Shown here piece by piece: positions 27,601-35,830 of a stretch of 53,366 nt of DNA (the stretch's first letter is position 1; each line of letters opens with the position of its first letter). This DNA comes from JBBRXJ01 sp038248505 (lineage in GTDB: Bacteria; Bacteroidota; Bacteroidia; Bacteroidales; JBBRXJ01): assembly GCA_038248505.1 (NCBI GenBank), contig JBBRXJ010000010.1, positions 1 through 53,366 of the forward strand. The letters are read 5' to 3'. Position numbers and translations under genes: made by a program. The notes below the pieces were generated by a model. It did not search any database. It saw nothing but the letters and a program-made list of their open reading frames with translations, and was not told the origin of the DNA.

Positions 27601-30258
27601 ATGAAAACAAATTCTTTCCGAGTAAATATTTTAAAATACTTTATTGCTTTTTCATTTATTATTCTAGTAATTCTTTTGGTTGGTATCAATCAATTTACTT
27701 CACGAAAAGAAGGAATATCGGACATTGTGAATAATCTCCAAGAACTAGAGATTTTAATTATTAAAGATTTAAAGTCCATAAGTGATTACATGAAATTTGA
27801 ACTCACAAGTTCTCAATACTTTAAAACAAAATACAGTTTGTATTTTAATCGTCACAATAATTATCTGAATGAAATTGATCAGAAAATAAATTTATTATTA
27901 GCAAATGAGGTGTCCAGAAATCTAAAAATTGGCAGCGAACTTGATAGTATTAAAGAATTGATCAATAGTTACAATTTGGTATTCAATAAAATGATTGTTG
28001 TAATAAATCAACGAGGTTTTAAAGATTGGGGTAAAGAAGGAGAAATGCGGAAATATATTCATAAACTTGAAAATGTACCCGGAATAGATCAAGCAAAAGT
28101 ACTGACACTTAGAAGGCATGAGAAGGATTATATCATAAGAAATGATACCAGCTATGTTAGAAAATTAAATCGATTCGCAACAACATTCAAACGAGACATT
28201 ATTTCGAGTATATGTTTTTCAAAAAAAGAAAAAGACACCTTAATTAACAATCTAGTTAATTATACAAAATGTTTTAATGAACTTGTTAAATTAGATAGTA
28301 AATTAGGAAATCGCAATAATAGCGGATTATATGCACAACTAAATGAATACGAACAAAATATTGAGGCTAAGCTTAGCTCAATATCGTTTGAAACTGTGAC
28401 AAAACAGTCAACTTATCTAATTAAACTTGGTATTTTATTTTTTCTTTTTATTTGTTCATTAGTACTGGCAATAGTAATTGCCAGTATTGCACTATCAAAA
28501 GTATTATTAAAACCAGTAAAAGAATTCTCTGATTACATTAACTCATTTGTAATAAATAAGTTTAGGATAAAAGAATTGAAAGTTGTTACCAATCTACCTA
28601 AAGAAATTGAAGATATGTATGCTAAATTTCATTATATGGTAGATCAACTTCATAAAAAAGAATCAGCACGAATTTCTGCTGAAATGGCCCTTGTTGAAAG
28701 TGAAGTACGATATCGTGAAATGTCAGACATGTTACCACAGTCATTGTATGAAACCGATGAGAATTTTAAATTCACCTACGTAAATAATGCGTGGATAAAA
28801 AACTTCAGATATACCAGAAAAAATATTAACAATGGTGTTTACATTAAAGATATCCTTTCTGATGAATCATTAATCTCCGTTTTAAAATGCAACTCTAAAA
28901 TAAAAAGTTTTGAATTTGAAGCAAAAAGATCAAACGACACACTGTTTGATGCGATTATATATAATAATCCCATTCGCGTTAATAATATTACAAAAGGGCA
29001 CCGCGGAATTATAATTGACAATACTGAGAGAAATAAATATATCAAGGCTCTGAAGCGTGAGAAAAAACGGGCAGAAGAATCGGATAAACTAAAGTCATCT
29101 TTTCTCTCAAATATGTCACATGAAATTCGGACACCTATGAATGCCATAATAGGATTTTCAGATTTGTTGGTTAAACAAAATCATAGTGAAGAACAAAATA
29201 CGGAATTTGTAAAAATCATTAAAAATAATGGTGATGCATTATTAAAGCTTATTGATGATATACTTGATATTGCAAAAATAGAAGCAAATGAACTTAAAAT
29301 AAATAAAACATTATGTGATATACATTCTCTAATGAATGAACTATATAATTTTTATTCCAATAATCTTTCCGCAATGATGAAAGAAAACATTAAACTATCC
29401 AAATACTTTGAATCGTCAGATGAAAAGTACATTATTTACACCGATTATCATAGGCTTAAGCAGATTTTTATAAATTTAATCAATAATGCTATTAAGTTCA
29501 CATCAAATGGTAATATTGAATTTGGTTATTATAAAACCAAAACAAACATGTTAGAATTTTATGTGAAAGATAGTGGTATCGGAATAAGTGATGATAAACG
29601 ACAAATAATCTTTGATAGTTTCAGGCAAGCGGAAGATTCAATAAATAGGAGGTTTGGCGGAACAGGATTAGGTCTAACAATCTCAAAAAATATTTGCCAA
29701 CTGCTTGGTGGTAGGATATGGGTTGAATCAGAAGCAAATAAAGGCTCTACTTTTTATTTTACTATTCCTAATGACAAAATCGATACTGCGCATGGCGAAA
29801 ACTCATTTCGTGCATTCAATACCAACTCATTTTCCTGGCATGATAAAATTGCTCTAATTGTTGAAGACACGGCTTCAAACGCCAAATTTCTTGAACATCT
29901 ATTAAAGCCAACAGGAATAACTATATATCATGCAACCAATGGAATAAAAGCCATTGAAATTGCGAAAAAAATAAAACTAATAGATATTGCATTAATTGAT
30001 ATACAGATGCCAGAAATGAATGGGTTTGATACAATAAAACAATTACGACTAATTCATGAGATATTACCTGCAATAGCGCAAACAGCTTATGCCCTCTCTG
30101 GCGAAAGAGAACACTGCATGGCACTTGGGTTTGATGATTACATTAGCAAGCCAATAAACTCCGTAGACCTTTTAAATAAGATTAATCGCTTTATGGAAAA
30201 AAATGATATCGATAATGAATTTATTGAATCTATTGACAGCAATCATTTTTTAATGTAG
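27601..30258 (+). CDS. Hybrid sensor histidine kinase (sensor-PAS-HisKA-HATPase-REC)
   Basis: 885 residues. TM1 (about 11-27) and TM2 (about 276-298) bound a helical periplasmic sensor of about 245 residues. Then a HAMP-like linker, a PAS domain (about 365-480), HisKA with phospho-acceptor His507 in NMSHEIRTPMN, HATPase_c (NLINNAIKFT, DSGIGIS, RFGGTGLGLTIS), and a C-terminal receiver with LIDIQMPEM (Asp800) and Lys in ISKPINSVD. There is no Hpt or output domain, so the phosphoryl group must pass to a partner or the receiver regulates the kinase. The 18-bp Pho-type site lies 51 bases upstream. A broken chemoreceptor gene follows 111 bases downstream on the same strand, suggesting a former signalling pair. 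Confidence 0.92.
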   Translation: MKTNSFRVNILKYFIAFSFIILVILLVGINQFTSRKEGISDIVNNLQELEILIIKDLKSISDYMKFELTSSQYFKTKYSLYFNRHNNYLNEIDQKINLLLANEVSRNLKIGSELDSIKELINSYNLVFNKMIVVINQRGFKDWGKEGEMRKYIHKLENVPGIDQAKVLTLRRHEKDYIIRNDTSYVRKLNRFATTFKRDIISSICFSKKEKDTLINNLVNYTKCFNELVKLDSKLGNRNNSGLYAQLNEYEQNIEAKLSSISFETVTKQSTYLIKLGILFFLFICSLVLAIVIASIALSKVLLKPVKEFSDYINSFVINKFRIKELKVVTNLPKEIEDMYAKFHYMVDQLHKKESARISAEMALVESEVRYREMSDMLPQSLYETDENFKFTYVNNAWIKNFRYTRKNINNGVYIKDILSDESLISVLKCNSKIKSFEFEAKRSNDTLFDAIIYNNPIRVNNITKGHRGIIIDNTERNKYIKALKREKKRAEESDKLKSSFLSNMSHEIRTPMNAIIGFSDLLVKQNHSEEQNTEFVKIIKNNGDALLKLIDDILDIAKIEANELKINKTLCDIHSLMNELYNFYSNNLSAMMKENIKLSKYFESSDEKYIIYTDYHRLKQIFINLINNAIKFTSNGNIEFGYYKTKTNMLEFYVKDSGIGISDDKRQIIFDSFRQAEDSINRRFGGTGLGLTISKNICQLLGGRIWVESEANKGSTFYFTIPNDKIDTAHGENSFRAFNTNSFSWHDKIALIVEDTASNAKFLEHLLKPTGITIYHATNGIKAIEIAKKIKLIDIALIDIQMPEMNGFDTIKQLRLIHEILPAIAQTAYALSGEREHCMALGFDDYISKPINSVDLLNKINRFMEKNDIDNEFIESIDSNHFLM

Positions 30259-30369
30259 TAAGATGAACGGCGATTAATATCTATTAACATAATATATTTA
30301 CAAAAATATGGAGTAATTAGAATGATATAAAAAAAGAAAGGGTGAATAGTAATAGAAAAAAAAGGGATT

Positions 30370-32257
30370 ATGAAGAAAAAATTGAGTGAAGTTGGAAAGA
30401 TAAAATTGAACACATCATTTCGTTTATCAAATATTTTATGGAAGCATTTAAAAATTGGTCAACAATTATTGGTAGGATACGGGATAATTATTAGTTTTGT
30501 ACTAATTCTAGGAGTTATTATCTGGTTTGGCTTTTCTAAAATATTAAACTGGAATAACAATACTGAAATTATAAATAGCACATATCAATCATTTCTAAAT
30601 GCACATTTAAGTACAGAACAATTCATGCATACCAAAGATATTTCGTATGCTGAGGTTGCATTAAAGAATTTAGATTCTGCCCTTACAAATACGTATACGC
30701 TTGAGAGAAAAACAAAAATATTCAAAGGCAAAAATATTTTTCCAAAAAAAAACAAATGATTCAACTCTATCAACAAATAGAAATGATAGCATACAAAACG
30801 AAAAGGATAGTTTAAAAACACAACAGAATATATCTGATTTAGATTCTATAATTATATGTCTCAATATTTACAAAGAAGGCATAATAAAAGACAAACTAAA
30901 TATTGAAACATATCACAACTTCATAAATCAAACACAAGAAGTCCGATCAAAAATTGAAACAGAATTTACGAGATTGAATATTCAGGAAAATAGCTCGGTT
31001 AACATATCCTATTTACAATTCTTTTTACATATCAGCAATTATCTTAATAAGCCATCAACCGACGAATATATACTGGCACTACAATATATGTCGAAGTACA
31101 AAGGAGCCTGCATTGAGAATGGGTATTCCAATTTGGTAGATTTTGTTTATGAATATACTAGTGAATTAATGATATTATATCAAGTAAACAATACAACAAC
31201 AGAAACCGAGAGTAATATGATTGCAGCATCTACAAAAATTAGTATTTTATGTGACCATATTAATACCGAAATCAGCACTAAACGTAACAAGACCATTAGC
31301 AATACTCTTTTATTAATCATTATTTTTATTATATTAATTTTAATTTTATCAATATTAATTTCAGCATCACAACGCAGAAATATAACGGGTTTATTAAAAC
31401 TCAATGTTGATCAAGCGATATCTTTAGCATCTGGAAATTTAAAGATGAATATTATTGAATATGAATTAGATTTGAAAAATGAGATGGGTGATTTAGCTCG
31501 TTCTATGAAAAAGATGGTATCAAAACTATCTGAAATTATGTTGTCAGTTAAGACAAATGCAGCAAGTATATCAGCAGCAAGTAATGAAATTGAATCCGCT
31601 TCAAATATGATTTCACATGGAGCGGCAGATCAGGCGGCTTCTATTGAATAGATCAGTGCATCCATGGAAGAAATGGGAGCCAATATTGAACAGAATTCTA
31701 TGAATGCAAAGATGACTGCAGATATTTCAGCAAAAGCAATGTTTGATGCGGAAGAAGTTGTGAAAGCCTCAGATGAAAGTTATTTTGCCATTGAGGAAAT
31801 ACTAAAAAAAATAAAAATAATTACGCATATTGCAAATCAAACAAACATTTTGGCACTAAACGCAGCCATTGAAGCAGCAAGGGCGGGTAAAGAGGGCAAA
31901 GGTTTTGCAGTAGTTGCAGCTGAAGTGAAAAGATTGGCTGAAAGCAGTAACATCAGCGCAAATGAGATTAAAGACATCTCAGAAAAAACATTAATTGCCA
32001 CCAACAAATCACGAGAACTATTGATGGTCCTTATTCCTGAAATTAAACGTTCCTCTTCATTAATCAAAGAAGTATCGGCTATGAACCATGAACAAAACCT
32101 GGCAACAGTTCAGATTAACAACACAATACAAAGTCTAAATAATCTTGCTCAACTTAATATGAATTCTTCAAATGAACTGACAATCACAGCCGATTCATTG
32201 AATGAACAAGTAAGAGGATTAAATGAAGCTATTTCATATTTTTCTGAAAATAGATAG
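30370..32257 (+). pseudogene. Methyl-accepting chemotaxis protein, frameshifted and with internal TAG
   Basis: Three open stretches make one chemoreceptor of about 628 codons. The first (30370-30759) carries TM1 (about residues 30-55). The frame then shifts at an A9 run, 30744-30752; removing one A joins it cleanly as NIFPKKTNDS. The second stretch (to 31651) has the periplasmic helices, TM2 (about 31310-31365) and a HAMP domain. A TAG at 31649-31651 stands where related proteins have Glu or Gln in SIE(E/Q)ISASMEE. The rest (to 32257) holds the signalling hairpin NQTNILALNAAIEAARAGKEGKGFAVVA (in part). No CheA/CheW genes are nearby. With two independent lesions the gene is probably inactive, unless the A-run is phase variable and the stop is an error. 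Confidence 0.85.
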
Positions 32258-32478
32258 ATTTAAAAAAAACTTCATACACATATAACCCTTAATTAAATAC
32301 ATATATATAGTATCTGCAATTAAAGTATTGATTATTATTACGAAAAATAACAATCTACGTTATACATATCAACATATCAACATCTTAACAAATTGAATTT
32401 CAAAACACAAAAACCGTAATTACACAATCAAACAAAATGTAATTAATACTCGCACATTAAAATATAAATGTTTTTATT
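32258..32478. other. AT-rich spacer, no gene
   Basis: Between the chemoreceptor remnant and repeat copy B. It is very AT-rich with scattered AACAT/TTAACA words (for example 32370-32392) but without the 11-base spacing of the Pho-type sites. I see no coding potential. With copy B it makes up the 499-base gap before the START-domain gene. Confidence 0.5.
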
Positions 32479-32716
32479 GATTCTGCAGAATGATAAGCCA
32501 AAGACAAATTTCATACTAAAATACCAACGCAGGTGGCTGAGGCATTCGCAGCGGCGAAGAAGCCATGGTATTGAAAAGCCCTTATTTCAGTGCGCTTCGA
32601 GAGCATTTCGATAAACTCAATGTGGCACCTCAGCGTCCTGCTTTCATCAATATATAAGAGATATACCTTCATTAAAAATCAGTAAAAAACTAATTGGTGT
32701 ATGATTGTGCAGAATC
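32479..32716 (+). repeat. Dispersed MITE-like element, copy B (238 bp)
   Basis: Ends at 32479-32501 and 32694-32716 are inverted repeats matching the other copies (GATTCTGCA start, GCAGAATC end). It is the longest copy: the centre between GGCTGAGGCATTCGC and GCACCTCAGC holds about 70 extra bases, including CTTCGAGAGC. AATGTTTTTAT (32467-32477) and AATGTTTTTTAT (32718-32729) flank it as a probable target duplication. Confidence 0.8.
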
Positions 32717-32756
32717 GAATGTTTTTTATCAATAATAATAAGTATTTTTAACATAA

Positions 32757-33446
32757 ATGATATTTATGTTAAAAAAAACTCTTTGTATAGTATTCGTATT
32801 CTTAGTTCTTCCTCAACAAACACAATGGGATATTGTAAAAGAAGAAAATGGAATAACGGTTTACAACCGAACAGTAACTGGGTCAGCCTTTAATGAATTT
32901 AAAGCAGTAGCAATAATAAATGCAAGAATAGAGACTGTAGGAGAAGTACTTCGAGACGTAGCATCATATCCATCATGGGCTGCAGATATTGTAAAAGCTA
33001 AGGTAATTCAAAAAATATCCGATGACAACATGCTTGTATATTTCCACCAAAATGTTCAATGGCCCGTAGAGGATAGAGACATGCTTTTAAAGATAAATAC
33101 GCTTACTGATTTTTCGAAGGGACGTTCTGAAATTAGAATTATAGGTGTAAATTCTCCTTTAATTCAATCACCCAATGGAACTACACGTGTAAAAGAAATT
33201 TCTGGGCAATATTTATTGGAATACATAGAAAGAGAACATACTCGTGTAACTTATTCGGTAAAGTCTGATCCGGGGGGCTCTATTCCTGCTTCGTTAGCAA
33301 ACATGTCTTCAAAAGATATTCCTTACCGAACATTACTAGGACTGAAAAAAATGGTATTATTACCCAAATACATCAAATTAGGAGAATTATCGAATGACAA
33401 AAAAGACATTGAAGCAATGATTGAAAAAGGAATTTTAAAACAATAA
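32757..33446 (+). CDS. Secreted START/SRPBCC-domain lipid-binding protein
   Basis: 229 residues. The N-terminus is a signal peptide (about 1-22); the start may equally be the ATG at 32766 (MLKKTLC). A START-type domain fills the rest: ENGITVYNR, the FKAVAIINARIETVGEVL strand and helix, DYPSW-like SYPSWAADIVKAKVI, and WPVEDRDML, then a long C-terminal helix with KDIEAMIEK. START domains bind lipids or sterols in a deep cavity. Exported versions in bacteria are poorly characterised. It stands between two copies of the dispersed repeat and may have its own promoter inside copy B. Confidence 0.85.
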   Translation: MIFMLKKTLCIVFVFLVLPQQTQWDIVKEENGITVYNRTVTGSAFNEFKAVAIINARIETVGEVLRDVASYPSWAADIVKAKVIQKISDDNMLVYFHQNVQWPVEDRDMLLKINTLTDFSKGRSEIRIIGVNSPLIQSPNGTTRVKEISGQYLLEYIEREHTRVTYSVKSDPGGSIPASLANMSSKDIPYRTLLGLKKMVLLPKYIKLGELSNDKKDIEAMIEKGILKQ

Positions 33447-33665
33447 AATATTCATACTAATAATACTTCTAAGTCATTTATTTAAACTATATTTTTTTCA
33501 TCCTACTCTCATTCTCTTGAATAATGAAGAAATAAAAAGAAAAATTGATTCCCTTTTTATATTCAACTAAATTCTATACATGTAACATTTTTTAGTATGG
33601 CAATCTATACATTTCAGGTCTATGATATATTTGCTCAATATGTAGAATAATACAATTGGTTAATT

Positions 33666-33820
33666 GATTATGCATAATGATACACCAAAGACAAATTTCA
33701 TATTAAAATACCAAAGTAGTTGGCTGAGGCACCTCAGCGTCCTGCTTTCTTTGATATATAAGAGATTTGGTTTCATTAAAAAGCAGTAAATATCTAATTG
33801 GTGTACGATTGTGCAGAATC
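33666..33820 (+). repeat. Dispersed MITE-like element, copy C (155 bp)
   Basis: The shortest complete copy. Ends 33666-33688 and 33798-33820 are the same inverted repeats. The centre is reduced to a minimal hairpin, GCTGAGG-CA-CCTCAGC (33723-33738), where copies A and B carry larger inserts. ATTGGTTAAT (33655-33664) and ATTGGTTAT (33824-33832) flank it as a likely target duplication. Confidence 0.8.
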
Positions 33821-33896
33821 GATATTGGTTATATAACATTATACCAAAAAAATGATTCTTAACAATTAGTTAAACAAAACATCATAGGAAGCTGCG

Positions 33897-34010
33897 ATGG
33901 TTTGCATTTATAACAAAGAATTATCTGCCTTTGCTATTACAGGAGGTACTTTCAGTGTTGAATCACTCCTATTAGAGATTAAAGTTTACGACGTTAAAAT
34001 CGGTACATGA
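33897..34010 (+). CDS. Possible 37-residue peptide, doubtful
   Basis: A short frame (ATG 33897, TGA 34008-34010) encoding MVCIYNKELSAFAITGG... with an AGGA-like sequence about 10 bases upstream. It is preceded by TTAACAA-TTAG-TTAAACA at 33859-33876, a degenerate match to the Pho-type element at an unusually short distance. No homologous family comes to mind. It could be a gene remnant. The remainder of the 720-base gap 33447-34166 holds repeat copy C, this frame and a terminator. Confidence 0.25.
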   Translation: MVCIYNKELSAFAITGGTFSVESLLLEIKVYDVKIGT

Positions 34011-34109
34011 CACATAAATAACTAGGTGGGATAATTCTATCTAATCAATAATTCAATATCATACTTATATACTATTACAAAATAGAAATAGTTTTATATA
34101 AACAACAAA

Positions 34110-34131
34110 AGCCTCCCAAATGGGAGGCTTA
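34110..34131 (-). terminator. Intrinsic terminator after beta-helix lipoprotein gene
   Basis: AAGCCTCCC (34110-34118) and GGGAGGCTT (34123-34131) form a 9-bp stem with loop AAAT. On the minus strand the stem is followed by TTTGTTGTTTATATAAA, a T-rich tail. It lies 36 bases past the stop codon at 34167-34169. Confidence 0.8.
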
Positions 34132-34166
34132 AGCGAAGTTTAATTTACTATATGTAGGGTTGAAGA

Positions 34167-35600
34167 TTAGTACACTGTATTTTGTGGATCAAAATTACAC
34201 CATCCTGAAGTCCAATTTGAAGTACCAAAAGCTCCCCGATAACTAACTGTTTCAAAGAATGTTGAAGTTGTTAATTTGCTGTTAGTAAATAATGCACCTG
34301 AAAGAAGTACTGACCCAGCAGAAGGAAGAAAATTAGGAGATGTTAAAGTGAAATTACTTGTATAACCTATATCTGACATACTTGAATATACCGTATCCTT
34401 ACGTGAAGTTTTTTCAAAATAAACCTGCACACTATCAGCAATCGCCCAACGATCATCAGCAGATGCAGCTTTAAACTTTGTAGTTACTGCAGCAAGAATT
34501 GTGTTTTCTATACGTAATGCATTAGCGGCTGCTTGTTGTGGAGAGTCGCCTTTAGCACCATCAATATACAAACCAACTGGCCAGCCTGCAAAAACAGAAT
34601 TAAAAATACTTAATCTTGAACCACGACGAATTTGAGCACCGCTCTTAAATAATACCTCATATGAATTAGAAACACTAGTAGGACCAAATACACTTATATT
34701 TGAGAATACGGGAGCAGTAATAGGTGTAAGAACTGATCCATCAGCATCATTATCTGATTCAAAACCATTTGATTCACTTTGATCTGCTTTGTCTGGATTA
34801 CGCAAACTTACAGCGAATTGAACATTTCCAATATATCCATTATCAGTATCAAAATCATCATCCTGACCAGCAAATGCAATAAGATATTTGCAATTTACAC
34901 TACCACCAAACCACTCATAGGAATCATCACCACTGTAAGAAACTTGTATATGATCTATTTGTGTGTTTTTACCAACTGCATACAATGTTAAACCGTTAAT
35001 TTCGCTATTTGGTGTTGCACTAAGCGGAATACCAGCAAACTCTATACGCACATATGACAGTATCCCTGAATTATCATCTGGATTTGATCCACCATAAGAT
35101 GATCCAATACCACCTTCAGCAATACCTATCCCAGTTGTTACATCATGTTTGTTTGTTGGCGCTTCACCACAAAGTACAAGACCACCCCAATCGCCATAAG
35201 AACGACTTCCTACAGGACTAGCAGATGTAAACACAATGGGTTTTGCAGAAGTACCTTGAGCAATTATCTTACCACCCCTTTCAATTATGAGAGATCCTTT
35301 TGAACCAAGAACCCCTTTAATAACAGCCCCAGCTTCAATAGTAATAGTAACGCCATCTTTTACATAAACAAAACCACTAAGAAAATTTTTGTTAATTGCT
35401 TTAATAGTATAGTTTGATGTGATGTTGCCTTTTAAAGTGTCATTTACACCTGTAACCGTTGGATCTGGTGTAGGGACAGGAGCCGGAATTGGATCTGGTT
35501 CTGGGGTAATTGTATCATCCTCTTTTTTGCATGAAACACCTGCAAGCATAGCTAATGCTAGAAAAGCAAACGTTAATGTTTTAAAATTGATTACTTTCAT
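34167..35600 (-). CDS. Surface lipoprotein with right-handed beta-helix fold
   Basis: 477 residues. An SPII signal with lipobox LAGVSC (Cys24) and a following KKEDD, then a Pro/Asp linker (about 31-50, PEPDPIPAPVPTPDP). The body has repeating short strands typical of a parallel beta-helix (VYVKDGVTITIEAGAVIKG, GSLIIERGGKIIAQG, PIVFTSA, YGDWGGLVLCG, LSYVRIEFAG). A conserved Asp-rich stretch, GQDDDFDTDNGYIGN, could bind calcium or phosphate. This lipoprotein type is frequently encoded next to TonB receptors in Bacteroidota. Here it has its own Pho-type element 117 bases upstream, and the adjacent receptor operon has another. A role as the surface partner of that receptor, or as an organophosphate-handling protein, is inference. 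Confidence 0.85.
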   Translation of the reverse strand: MKVINFKTLTFAFLALAMLAGVSCKKEDDTITPEPDPIPAPVPTPDPTVTGVNDTLKGNITSNYTIKAINKNFLSGFVYVKDGVTITIEAGAVIKGVLGSKGSLIIERGGKIIAQGTSAKPIVFTSASPVGSRSYGDWGGLVLCGEAPTNKHDVTTGIGIAEGGIGSSYGGSNPDDNSGILSYVRIEFAGIPLSATPNSEINGLTLYAVGKNTQIDHIQVSYSGDDSYEWFGGSVNCKYLIAFAGQDDDFDTDNGYIGNVQFAVSLRNPDKADQSESNGFESDNDADGSVLTPITAPVFSNISVFGPTSVSNSYEVLFKSGAQIRRGSRLSIFNSVFAGWPVGLYIDGAKGDSPQQAAANALRIENTILAAVTTKFKAASADDRWAIADSVQVYFEKTSRKDTVYSSMSDIGYTSNFTLTSPNFLPSAGSVLLSGALFTNSKLTTSTFFETVSYRGAFGTSNWTSGWCNFDPQNTVY

Positions 35601-35716
35601 TTTTTATTTTTTTTAGTTAATAATTAATTACACAATATAGATTCATTGCAAAATAAATGAGAAATGATTAATGATATCTTATGCGAGTTTTAAGTTTATC
35701 TTAATAATCATCGCTT

Positions 35717-35734
35717 ATGTTAAGGATGTGTTAA
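35717..35734 (-). promoter_or_regulatory. Pho-box-like direct repeat before beta-helix lipoprotein
   Basis: The minus strand reads TTAACAC-ATCC-TTAACAT, 13 of 14 half-site bases matching. It lies between the terminator of the TonB receptor operon (35762-35803) and the lipoprotein ATG, 117 bases from the latter, so it can serve only this gene. Confidence 0.65.
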
Positions 35735-35761
35735 GAAAAGAATAGTTTAATAGCTATAAAC

Positions 35762-35803
35762 GATGATGGGCTTATTAATTTTATAATTAACAAGCCCATC
35801 ATC
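35762..35803 (-). terminator. Long hairpin after TonB receptor gene
   Basis: A perfect 12-bp stem, GATGATGGGCTT (35762-35773) with AAGCCCATCATC (35792-35803), continued inward by TTAATT/AATTAA after single mismatched bases. It lies 27 bases beyond the stop of the minus-strand TonB receptor gene. An A/T-rich tail follows on the minus strand. Confidence 0.75.
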
Positions 35804-35830
35804 AATGAATCGAATCAGAAATACAATTAA

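Noticed and set aside
30585..31404. Minus-strand frames opposite the chemoreceptor
   Set aside because: Phe/Leu/Ile-rich shadows of the AT-rich coding strand; no start signal or homology.
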